Shown here: positions 47,901-54,918 of the stretch, one piece after another
Numbering within the stretch: position 1 is the first letter of the stretch
Layout of the letters: every line of letters starts with the position of its first letter
Origin: Lactococcus cremoris subsp. cremoris NBRC 100676
GTDB lineage: Bacteria > Bacillota > Bacilli > Lactobacillales > Streptococcaceae
Length of the DNA: 64,000 bases
NCBI RefSeq assembly: GCF_001591705.1
Contig: NZ_BCVK01000004.1
Location: 1-64,000 of the forward strand
Reading direction: 5' to 3'
Translations under genes and position numbers: made by a program
Notes under the pieces: generated by a model
Database searches by the model: none
What the model was told of the DNA's origin: nothing
What the model saw: only the letters and a program-made list of their open reading frames with translations

Positions 47901-49304
47901 TGAAAATTCACGAACGTCATGTTTGAGCGAATGGGCGAAAGTTTCAATGAAGGAACCACAACCTGATGAACAAGCTTCATTGAGCTGAATACTAGATAAA
48001 GCACCATCACGGATTCGCATGGCTTTCATATCTTGGCCGCCGATATCGAGAATGAAATCAACGCCGGGATTGAAATAATCAGCAGCTTTGTAGTGAGCCA
48101 TTGTTTCAACTTCGCCGTAATCCACGTGAAGACCAGCTTTAATCAAGTGTTCGCCATAACCGGTTACGGTTGATTTGGCAATGTAAACGTCCGCTGGAAG
48201 TTTAGCATAAACATCTTTTAAAATATTAATAACTGATTCAAGTGGTTCTCCGTTGTTAGATCCATAATGGTCATAAAGAATATTTCCCGCGTCATCAATA
48301 AGGACAAGTTTTGTCGTGGTTGAACCTGCGTCAATTCCTAAAAAGGCCGCGCCGTGATGCTCATTGAGTTCTTTATAGCTAGCTGTTGCTTTGGCATGGC
48401 GCGCACGAAATTCATCAAGTTCAGCTTGGTTTTCAAAAAGTTTATCCATAGTATCTTGGGGAATTAAACTATCAGAATCATCAGTTTCCAAACTATGAAT
48501 GAGTTCGGTTGCTGTTTTTTGGCTTGTTTCTTCGTAGAGAGCAGCTCCCATTGCCACAAAAAGTTGTGGATTTTCTGGGAAGATAATATTTTCTTCTTTT
48601 AAATCCAACGTTTCAATGAAACGTTTGCGCAGTTCACTCATAAAGAAAAGAGGTCCGCCAAGAAAGGCAACATTGCCTTTGATTTTTCGACCACTGGCTA
48701 ATCCGGCAATGGTTTGATTGACAACAGCTTGGAAAATACTGGCTGCTATATCTTCACGACGCACTCCTTCGTTCAAAAGGGGTTGAACGTCAGTTTTGGC
48801 AAAAACGCCACAACGTGAAGCGATTGGATAGAGTTTTTCATAGTTTTTAGCTAATTCATTGACACCATTAGCATCAACTTTCAAAAGGGCAGCCATTTGG
48901 TCAATGAAAGCACCTGTCCCACCGGCACAAGTTCCGTTCATCCGTAATTCTTGAGTCCCATTGTCAAAAAAAGTCATCTTGGCATCTTCGCCGCCAAGCT
49001 CAATCATGACATCTGTTTGTGGAATGAATTTTTCGATGGTAATGGATGAGGCAATCACTTCTTGGACAAAGGGAACGTCAATGACTTCTGCAAGTCCCAT
49101 TCCTCCTGAACCGGTAATGGCTAATTCTAAATTTAAATCTCCGTGTTCGGCAATAAAATCATTGAATACTTTAATGGTTGCTGCTTTAACGTCAGAAAAG
49201 TGGCGCTCGTAACGTGAAAAAATGAGTTTATAATTTTCGTCAAAAACGACGAGTTTTACTGTGGTTGAACCAACGTCAATCCCTGTTTTATAAATTTGTG
49301 TCAA
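44994..49304 (-). CDS. Acyl-CoA dehydratase activase-type protein, 1436 residues
   Basis: Two BadF/BcrA-type ASKHA ATPase domains in tandem: GIDVGSTTVKLVVF (residues 8-21) with GGEDAKM and GTCAGGTGAFIDQM, then FLGIDAGSTTTKLVLID (about 322) with DIGGQDMKAM and ACSSGCGSFIETFAHSL. A cysteine motif follows (CGLCENNCKM, about 611), then DUF2229 and a region like the 2-hydroxyacyl-CoA dehydratase subunits (CYPAIITIGQLIEAL, GGGCRATNY, QPFGCLPNHIVGKG). The ATPase cysteine ligands suggest a [4Fe-4S] cluster between domains. No dehydratase genes are nearby; physiological role unknown. The divergent TetR gene may control it. Confidence 0.88.
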   Translation of the reverse strand: MTQIYKTGIDVGSTTVKLVVFDENYKLIFSRYERHFSDVKAATIKVFNDFIAEHGDLNLELAITGSGGMGLAEVIDVPFVQEVIASSITIEKFIPQTDVMIELGGEDAKMTFFDNGTQELRMNGTCAGGTGAFIDQMAALLKVDANGVNELAKNYEKLYPIASRCGVFAKTDVQPLLNEGVRREDIAASIFQAVVNQTIAGLASGRKIKGNVAFLGGPLFFMSELRKRFIETLDLKEENIIFPENPQLFVAMGAALYEETSQKTATELIHSLETDDSDSLIPQDTMDKLFENQAELDEFRARHAKATASYKELNEHHGAAFLGIDAGSTTTKLVLIDDAGNILYDHYGSNNGEPLESVINILKDVYAKLPADVYIAKSTVTGYGEHLIKAGLHVDYGEVETMAHYKAADYFNPGVDFILDIGGQDMKAMRIRDGALSSIQLNEACSSGCGSFIETFAHSLKHDVREFSQKALLAEHPVNLGSRCTVFMNSKVKQVQKEGATVGDISAGLSYSVIKNALYKVIKVKRPEELDKKIVVQGGTFYNEAVLRAFEKISEREVVRPSIAGLMGAYGCALISLDNEETHKESELLKLDELEKFTTHKEFMVCGLCENNCKMTLTVFNDGNKFVTGNRCERGAEKATKVKVAKKDKKVNLVDYKYKKLFRYHSLSKKKQTRGEIGIPRVLNMYENYPLWHTMLTDLGFRVFLSPRSDKELFEEGIETIPSDTVCYPAKMSHGHIMALIKQGVPTIFYPSVLFEQEEQKNAQNHFNCPIVQSYPEVLKNNIDEIREGQVNYLHPFINLANPDGVAVNIHKSLTAQGFTVSLEEVKAAVQHGFEEMDKFKEDLRLKAEDLLMQINLNNEKAIVLAGRPYHLDPEINHGIADIITQEGFHVLTEDSISHLAEVSGLRVVNQWVYHSRLYAAANVVCKNKNLELVQLNSFGCGLDAVTTDQVEEIMRGHNKLYTVLKIDEGSNMGAVRIRLRSLKAAVSERTRHNIEATTEVHELVPETPAFTKEMAKKHTLLLPMLSPIHQEGLLDTAFAAAGYNVVSLPETNTSVNNGLKFVNNDSCYPAIITIGQLIEALQSGEYDLDNTSVMMTQTGGGCRATNYIPLLRKALIDAGFPQVPVVSLSMGNQGTEKGFKFTVPLLTRFMIAVLYGDLFERVVYRTRPYEAVEGSVNDLHAKWLEKARKNVESGSIFEFYRNMKKIVAEFDQIELLDIQKPRVGVVGEILVKYSKTANNDIVSIIEEEGGEAVVLDLIGFMNYSLYNQIWKADEIAFSKKNKLMAKTFIGIINMLEKPMNKALKASNRFDSIESIYDVASSTEEVISIGNHTGEGWFLTGEMIELLQKGVNNIICLQPFGCLPNHIVGKGMMKELRRQYPGANLAPIDYDPGVSAVNQLNRIRLMMTTAKKRMNKVSDSVEKSETESKLETAQAY

Positions 49305-49455
49305 GATGGTCTCCTAGTTATGTGAGAAATATCACTTGAACAAGTCCTCTAAATCCTTAATATTCATTTTTCGGCAAATTAGATTTTTTATCTAATTTAT
49401 CTTTTAGGCACAGAATTTTGATAAAAAGTAATTTAAACGGTCTGTTGCTTATCTT

Positions 49456-49483
49456 ATTATATGTTCATTTTATCATTTGTCAT
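49456..49483 (-). promoter_or_regulatory. Promoter of the activase-type gene
   Basis: ATGACA (49478-49483), 16-base spacer, TATAAT (49456-49461) on the minus strand, 150 bases before the start. Confidence 0.6.
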
Positions 49484-49512
49484 AAGAAAATCAACCAGCA
49501 AAAAGGGCGTGG

Positions 49513-49530
49513 TTGTCACATAAACGACAA
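49513..49530. promoter_or_regulatory. Possible TetR operator
   Basis: TTGTC-N8-GACAA is an inverted repeat in the 400-bp gap between the divergent activase-type and TetR genes, upstream of the activase promoter. TGACA half-sites recur at 49564 and 49574. Binding is inference. The rest of 49305-49705 shows AT-rich stretches and no gene. Confidence 0.35.
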
Positions 49531-49603
49531 TTTAAAACAAGCTGTTGATTATGTTAAAAGACTTTGACATCGAATGACAAAATGTTTTGACTAAATACTT
49601 AAA

Positions 49604-49631
49604 TGACTTTAAGCTTTTTTTTGATTATAAT
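49604..49631 (+). promoter_or_regulatory. Promoter of the TetR-family gene
   Basis: TGACTT (49604-49609), 16-base spacer, TATAAT (49626-49631). Confidence 0.5.
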
Positions 49632-49714
49632 GGAGATAATCGCATGATGTGAAAAATTAGACAAAGCAGATTACATAATTTCTTTGCCCACTAGATAATG
49701 GAAAGATGGTTCTT

Positions 49715-50329
49715 ATGGTTAAATCAGATGATTTGCGCGTAAAACGAACAAGAAAATTGATAAGTCAGGCTTTTTTTACTTTGTTGCACAAGAAAAAATT
49801 TGAAAAAATTTCAATTCAAGAAATTGCCGATTCAGCCATGATTAATCGAGCAACTTTTTATGCTCATTATGCTGACAAACAAGATTTATATGATAGTTTG
49901 ATTGACCAATTTTTGGCTAGTTTTACTGGTATTTTGGATGAACAAAATTTGGTCGATGGAAATAATGTTCACGTCAAGGAAATTGAAACTGTCCTGAGTC
50001 GCTTTTACGAATTTGTTCAGGATAAACCAGAGGTTGCACAAATGATTACTGACAGAGCACATGATCAACGTTTGAAAAATAGATTTCTGGAAATTTTATC
50101 TGAGCGTTATACTGAGTTATTTGAGAAATTGGAAGTTAGAGAAAAAGATGTTGTAGTTCCTAATGACTTCGTGATTTCTTATATTAGTTCAATTTTGGTC
50201 GGAACATTAGATTGGTGGGTCTCTTCTTCGACACAAATGTCCGCTCGGGATTTTGCTCATCTCATCATCAAATTAATTTCTAATGGTCATCTGACTGTGC
50301 TTGGAGTTAATATTAATCGTGAAAATTAA
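49715..50329 (+). CDS. TetR/AcrR-family regulator
   Basis: 204 residues from ATG at 49715 (GGAAAG nine bases upstream; ATG at 49706 is too close to it). The N-terminal HTH (RTRKLISQAFFTLLHKKKFEKISIQEIADSAMINRATFYAHYADKQDLYDSL, about 10-62) is the classic TetR signature, followed by a helical ligand/dimer domain with TetR_C_33-like ending. Divergent from the 1436-residue activase-type gene, which it probably regulates. An exact TTACTGACAG repeat (50046-50055) is inside the gene. Confidence 0.88.
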   Translation: MVKSDDLRVKRTRKLISQAFFTLLHKKKFEKISIQEIADSAMINRATFYAHYADKQDLYDSLIDQFLASFTGILDEQNLVDGNNVHVKEIETVLSRFYEFVQDKPEVAQMITDRAHDQRLKNRFLEILSERYTELFEKLEVREKDVVVPNDFVISYISSILVGTLDWWVSSSTQMSARDFAHLIIKLISNGHLTVLGVNINREN

Positions 50330-50331
50330 AA

Positions 50332-50413
50332 AAGTTACTGACGAAAAATTCTGTCAGAGGATAGCCGTTGCACTTTAGCTTACGGATACCTTCGAATTTT
50401 CATCAGTAACTTT
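50332..50413. terminator. Terminator carrying a palindromic insert
   Basis: AAAGTTACTGACGAAAAATTC and its near complement GAATTTTCATCAGTAACTTT form a long stem. Between them lies an insert (about 50351-50392) starting TGTCAGAGGATAGCCG and ending CGGATACC, itself an imperfect palindrome with GCACTTTAGC at its centre. It separates the converging TetR and pseudouridine synthase genes. Confidence 0.75.
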
Positions 50414-51141
50414 TATTTTTTTAAGTTTTCAATCTCTTCGATTGTTAAAGGACGATAAGCTCCCAGAGCTAAATCTGAATCCAAAGCTAAATTGCCCATC
50501 CGAATTCGTTTGAGATAAAGGACATACATCTCAACTGCCTCAAACATCCGTTTGACTTGGTGGAATTTTCCTTCATGAATAATAACTCGAATTTCACTGA
50601 CCCAGCCGGATTGGCTATCGCCTTTGTAAGTTTTCTCAACAAATAATTCTCCTGGTCTTGCTTTTTCACCATTTTTCAAAGTCAAACCTTCAGCAAATTT
50701 ATTGATAATCTCGTCAGTAACTTTTCCATCAATTCGTGCAAAATATTCTTTTTCAACGTGTTTTTTGGGTTGAGTTAAATCATGGCCAAGAGCCCCATCA
50801 TTGCTTAAAATCAAAAGTCCTTCGGTATTTTTATCTAAACGTCCGACCGGGAAAATATCCTTACGAACATCTTTTTCTGATAAAAGTTGAACAACTGTTT
50901 TAAAAACATTATCTTTCGTAGCGGATACGACTCCTTGCGGTTTATTCAATAAGTAATAATAATATTCTTGGTAATCTAAAATTTGACCGTCAAAAGCCAC
51001 CTGTCTGGAATTCTTATCCACTTGAAATCTGCCATCTCGCTGAATTTCACCAGCAACGGTCACGCGCCCTTTTTTCAATAAAACTTTGACTTCACTCCGG
51101 CTTCCGAGGCCACTTTCTGCTAAAAATTTATCTAGTCTCAT
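50413..51141 (-). CDS. RsuA-family pseudouridine synthase
   Basis: 242 residues. N-terminal S4 RNA-binding domain (MRLDKFLAESGLGSRSEVKVLLKKGRVTVAG) and the catalytic motif GRLDKNTEGLLILSNDG (about 100-116) with the active Asp. It converts uridine to pseudouridine in rRNA, probably 16S, by RsuA likeness. The start codon lacks a ribosome site: TGCTATAAT ends six bases upstream, so a leaderless message is expected. A Chi heptamer lies at 51061. Confidence 0.9.
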   Translation of the reverse strand: MRLDKFLAESGLGSRSEVKVLLKKGRVTVAGEIQRDGRFQVDKNSRQVAFDGQILDYQEYYYYLLNKPQGVVSATKDNVFKTVVQLLSEKDVRKDIFPVGRLDKNTEGLLILSNDGALGHDLTQPKKHVEKEYFARIDGKVTDEIINKFAEGLTLKNGEKARPGELFVEKTYKGDSQSGWVSEIRVIIHEGKFHQVKRMFEAVEMYVLYLKRIRMGNLALDSDLALGAYRPLTIEEIENLKK

Positions 51142-51159
51142 GCCTTTATTATAGCATAG

Positions 51160-51290
51160 CTAATAACCGAACGAAGCGGGAACGATAATTTCCCACTTAG
51201 GGTAGTCCTTGTCAGCTTGCTGACTAAGGCATCTAAAAAATCACTTGAGCGACTTTTGTCTGCGAATTCACACTTTAGCCTATTACAAGT
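51160..51290 (+). repeat. Dispersed palindromic repeat, copy B
   Basis: Matches the reverse complement of 4910-5030: TAATAACCGAACGA-GCG, AACGATAATTT, AAGGCATCTA, GAGCGACTT, GTCTGCG and TTTAGCCTATTACAAG occur in the same order. It includes an extra hairpin GTCAGCTTGCTGAC near 51211-51224. It fills the gap between two minus-strand genes and holds no reading frame. Confidence 0.6.
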
Positions 51291-51321
51291 ATTGATACTC
51301 CTTATTTTATTGGCGAAAATT

Positions 51322-51371
51322 CTGTCAGTAAAAATAAAAGTTACTGACAGAAATCTGGTCTGTAACTTTTT
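51322..51371 (-). terminator. Terminator with repeat pair
   Basis: CTGTCAGTAA (51322-51331) and TTACTGACAG (51341-51350) form an inverted pair, followed by AAAAGTTAC/GTAACTTTT arms closing just before the stop of the next gene. Confidence 0.75.
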
Positions 51372-52007
51372 TTATTCTCCATAAATATCAGCATCTGTAA
51401 GTTTAAAAATAACCATTGTTTCAGGTGGATAAGCTGCCAATTGATTTGCAAAACTGTCATCATCATCTTTTTTGACTTTTGCTTTAATATTGATTGTCAC
51501 CTTTTGATGCTCTTCAACAAGTGCGTCATAGAGTGTCTTTAAGTCAGCAATATCTTGACTACTTGCTTTGGGCAAAATGGTATATTTGGTATAATCTTTG
51601 TCAAACCAAGAACCTTCTTTTTCAAAATCAACCGATGAATTCTCGCGAATTTGCAATTTAGCTGAGATATCATAATCATAATCTTGCTGTTCAATCATTT
51701 TAGCGATTTTTACCATTGATTCATAATCACCACTTGCTTTTAATTTTAAAGTGGCTTTATAAGGAATTCCCGCGAGCTCTAAGCGTCCAGCAATCATAAA
51801 AGGATCTGGTTCAGTTCCTTTATCATCAAGTTGAGGGGGAGCAAAATTGACCGAGATTGAGTAGCCCTTGGTCAGTAATTGTTCATATTGCGTGATGACT
51901 TCTTCTAATTCGAGTCCATCAATAAACTCATTAAAAGTCCGTTCAGTCAGTTTGTTGTTTTCAGCTGCTTCTTCTTTTGGATAGATAATTTTTACTTGAT
52001 AAGTCAT
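51372..52007 (-). CDS. Hypothetical protein, 211 residues
   Basis: No family recognised. A soluble acidic protein with two similar-looking halves: KGYSISVNFAPPQLDDKG and KVTINIKAKVKKDDDD, each with alternating hydrophobic strands. ATG at 52007 is preferred to the open extension to 52085, since TGATATAAT ends seven bases before it, which implies a transcript starting at the ATG itself. There is no ribosome site. No cysteines of note and no membrane segment. Confidence 0.7.
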   Translation of the reverse strand: MTYQVKIIYPKEEAAENNKLTERTFNEFIDGLELEEVITQYEQLLTKGYSISVNFAPPQLDDKGTEPDPFMIAGRLELAGIPYKATLKLKASGDYESMVKIAKMIEQQDYDYDISAKLQIRENSSVDFEKEGSWFDKDYTKYTILPKASSQDIADLKTLYDALVEEHQKVTINIKAKVKKDDDDSFANQLAAYPPETMVIFKLTDADIYGE

Positions 52008-52126
52008 GTCTACTATTATATCAAGATTGTGTGCACAAATGGGAAAAAAGGTGAAGAAAAATAGTAAATTTTTTTGGTTCAGCAAGTCATTTTGCCTCGA
52101 ATTGTAGTTCCACTATACTCTTATTT

Positions 52127-52200
52127 TGTAAGTCAACTAGGCGCTTTAGCACCCTATCACAATTGGACAGCTTAACCTAAACGCAGAAATCTCTTTTTCA
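52127..52200. repeat. Palindromic repeat relative upstream of mnmE
   Basis: The stretch contains AGGCGCTTTAGCACCCTAT, sharing GGCGCTTTAGC with the element at 7670-7690, and CAATTGGACAGCTTAACC. It lies between the two divergent, apparently leaderless genes at 52007 and 52306. Nothing else is seen in 52086-52260. Confidence 0.4.
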
Positions 52201-52305
52201 GCATTTTTATGTGTGGAAACTCAAGCTTAATAGAATTTTATTTTTTATAAAAAAATAAATTAAATAGGCTAGGAAATTCAAGCTTTTTGCGTTAAAATAG
52301 TCTTT

Positions 52306-53673
52306 ATGACATTAACACAAGAATTTGATACGATTGCGGCGATTTCGACACCGCTTGGTGAAGGAGCAATTGCCATTGTTCGTTTATCAGGAACAGATGC
52401 CCTGAAAATTGCTCAATCTGTCTATAAAGGAAAAAATTTAGCTCAAGTTGCTAGCCATACGATTAATTACGGCCACATCTTTGAAGAAGAACGTCTGGTT
52501 GACGAAGTGATGGTTTCAGTCATGCGTGCGCCTAAAACTTTCACTCGTGAAGATATTGTTGAAATCAACACACACGGTGGGATTGCAGTCACACAAGAAA
52601 TCTTGCAATTACTTTTACGTAATGGTGCAAGACTTGCTGAACCTGGTGAATTTACCAAGCGTGCTTTCTTAAATGGACGGATTGACTTGGCACAAGCTGA
52701 GTCTGTCATGGATTTAATCCGCGCAAAAACCGATAAAGCAGCGAATATTGCCGTAAAACAACTTGACGGAAGTCTCTCAAAAATGATTAATAATATTCGT
52801 CAAGATATTCTCGAAAGTTTAGCACAAGTCGAGGTCAATATTGATTATCCAGAGTATGATGATGTAGAAACTATGACTTCACAAATGCTCCTTGAAAAGA
52901 CTGCTCATTTTGAACAGCTTTTGGAAAATCTTTTATCAACAGCTAAACGCGGAAAAATTTTGCGCGAAGGCTTAAAAACGGCCATTATTGGACTTCCAAA
53001 CGTTGGAAAATCAAGCTTACTCAATCAATTATTACGTGAAGAAAAAGCCATTGTCACTGACATTGCTGGAACAACACGTGATGTTATTACCGAGTTTGCC
53101 AATATTGGTGGCGTACCTCTTGAATTAGTAGACACCGCTGGGATTCGTGAAACAGATGATTTAGTCGAAGCGATTGGGGTTGAACGTTCTAAAAAGGCCT
53201 TAGCCGAAGCTGATTTGGTTTTGCTAGTTTTGGACGCCTCACTGGAATTGACTGATAAAGATTTGGAACTTTTAGAGCTATCTAAAAATGCCAATCGTAT
53301 TGTTTTACTTAACAAAACTGATTTGCCCGAAAAACTTGATATTAATCAAATTTCCGGTGATTTTATTCGAATTTCAGCCCTTAAAAATGAGAATTTATCT
53401 GCTGTTGAAGAAAAAATCAATCAAATTTTCTTCGCTGGTGAGATTGAAGCCAAAGACGCAACCGTCTTATCAAATGCTCGTCACATTTCGCTTGTTGAAG
53501 AAGCTTTAAAAGCACTCAAGGAAGCAAATAACGGGCTTGCTCTTGGCTTACCTGTTGATTTGATTCAAGTCGATGTCACACGTTGTTGGCAATTACTTGG
53601 AGAAATCACAGGCGAAGCCGCTCCTGATGAATTGATTACACAACTTTTCTCACAATTTTGTTTAGGGAAATAA
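52306..53673 (+). CDS. mnmE: tRNA modification GTPase MnmE
   Basis: 455 residues. N-terminal tetrahydrofolate-binding domain ([22 protein letters not shown]), helical domain, inserted G domain with GLPNVGKSS (about 227-235), [12 protein letters not shown] and NKTD, and the C-terminal FCLGK (family CIGK with Ile to Leu). With MnmG it makes 5-carboxymethylaminomethyl uridine at wobble position 34 in tRNA. TAAAAT lies seven bases before the ATG and no ribosome site is present, suggesting a leaderless transcript. Confidence 0.97.
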   Translation: MTLTQEFDTIAAISTPLGEGAIAIVRLSGTDALKIAQSVYKGKNLAQVASHTINYGHIFEEERLVDEVMVSVMRAPKTFTREDIVEINTHGGIAVTQEILQLLLRNGARLAEPGEFTKRAFLNGRIDLAQAESVMDLIRAKTDKAANIAVKQLDGSLSKMINNIRQDILESLAQVEVNIDYPEYDDVETMTSQMLLEKTAHFEQLLENLLSTAKRGKILREGLKTAIIGLPNVGKSSLLNQLLREEKAIVTDIAGTTRDVITEFANIGGVPLELVDTAGIRETDDLVEAIGVERSKKALAEADLVLLVLDASLELTDKDLELLELSKNANRIVLLNKTDLPEKLDINQISGDFIRISALKNENLSAVEEKINQIFFAGEIEAKDATVLSNARHISLVEEALKALKEANNGLALGLPVDLIQVDVTRCWQLLGEITGEAAPDELITQLFSQFCLGK

Positions 53674-53699
53674 AAAAGAGTTCAATTGAACTCTTTTTT
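53672..53699. terminator. Bidirectional terminator mnmE/MFS
   Basis: A perfect 28-bp palindrome: AAAAAAGAGTTCAA followed by its complement. It overlaps the last base of the mnmE stop and closes the RiPP locus on the minus strand. Confidence 0.92.
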
Positions 53700-54918
53700 A
53701 TTGGCGAAAAATTACTGATAGTAAAAGTAAAAAGACAAGAAGAGCAAAAATAGAAATAATGTAAAATGTGAGAGCAACGCCTATTAAATTTGCCAAAAAC
53801 ACAAAGATAGCTCCACCAAATGGTACTGAAAATGTAAAAATAGTCGTAATTCCTCCACCAATTTTTCCCAAATTTTCCGAAGAAATGTTTTCCATAATGA
53901 GCCGGTTGACTTTAGGGCTTGCTTTGGCGGAAATGTAAGCCAAAGCAAAGAGGAATATCAGAGAAAGCAAACCAAAATGAGTCACCAAAGCTGCAAAAAG
54001 TGCAATCATCAAAAAGGTAGCAATCATTAATTTGGGAAGTTCCCAATCTTTTAGTTTATCCCCCATAATAAATGAGCCCGCGAGCATTCCTAGCATCAAA
54101 ACAACGTTGAAAATCATGATAGCCGTCCCGTAACTGACGGGAAATGGATTAAATTTTAACATTGCCAAGCTGGTCAAAGGCCCAATACCCGCCAAAATAA
54201 AGTTGATAAAAACTAATGAAAAAACTAACACTAAAAAATTTGATGAATTATTTCCAGTGATAACATCACGAATTTGTGAAAAGCTTTCTTTGATATTAAA
54301 TTTGAATTTTTCATCAAAATAAACGGTCTTAAAAGTCAAATTTTTTCGGAAAATCAATAAAAAGAATCCACTAAGTAAATATAAAATCCCATTAATCAAA
54401 ACCACCAAAGAAAAAGACTGGTGAGAAAGAGCCAAAATTGTTACCCCCAAAGGCTGCCCGATAATTTCTATAATAGATGATAGGCCTTGTATTTGCCCAA
54501 AAGCTGGTTGTATCTCCTCTGCGTTTAGATTATTTTGTAAAATTGGTGCGCGTAAACCAGATTTATAGCTGGTAATCAGGTCGGTCAAAATTTTCACACC
54601 AGCTATGCCAAAAAAAGTGATAAAATTTTTCTCCATCATCAAAAAAATCAATAAAAAGAATAATATCGCTTGAATCCAGCTCGCACGAATCATAAAATTT
54701 GCTTTATTTTTTGTTTTATCAGCTAAAAAACCCGTGTAAGCGGCAAATAAAACCGGTAATAACAGGCATATTTCGGCCAACGAAATCATCATTTTTGGAT
54801 TGGGCAAACTACTCGCATAAATCAGAAAAACAATATTAAATAAACTCGTTCCCAACATAGAAAAAATCGAGCTAGACAGCAAGGAAGTAAATGTTTTATT
54901 TTTTCTTAGTAAGTTCAT
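53698..54918 (-). CDS. MFS transporter, candidate peptide exporter
   Basis: 406 residues, 12 hydrophobic segments, MFS fold of the MefA/enterobactin-export type (SSIFSMLGTSLFNIVFLIYASSLP start, YTGFLADKTKNKANFMIRASW between helices 2 and 3). Its ATG overlaps the stop of the LanKC-like gene (ATGA), implying coupled translation. In class III lanthipeptide loci the exporter is often an ABC protein; here an MFS protein is the only transporter. Export or self-protection is inference from the operon. Confidence 0.8.
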   Translation of the reverse strand: MNLLRKNKTFTSLLSSSIFSMLGTSLFNIVFLIYASSLPNPKMMISLAEICLLLPVLFAAYTGFLADKTKNKANFMIRASWIQAILFFLLIFLMMEKNFITFFGIAGVKILTDLITSYKSGLRAPILQNNLNAEEIQPAFGQIQGLSSIIEIIGQPLGVTILALSHQSFSLVVLINGILYLLSGFFLLIFRKNLTFKTVYFDEKFKFNIKESFSQIRDVITGNNSSNFLVLVFSLVFINFILAGIGPLTSLAMLKFNPFPVSYGTAIMIFNVVLMLGMLAGSFIMGDKLKDWELPKLMIATFLMIALFAALVTHFGLLSLIFLFALAYISAKASPKVNRLIMENISSENLGKIGGGITTIFTFSVPFGGAIFVFLANLIGVALTFYIISIFALLVFLLLLSVIFRQ

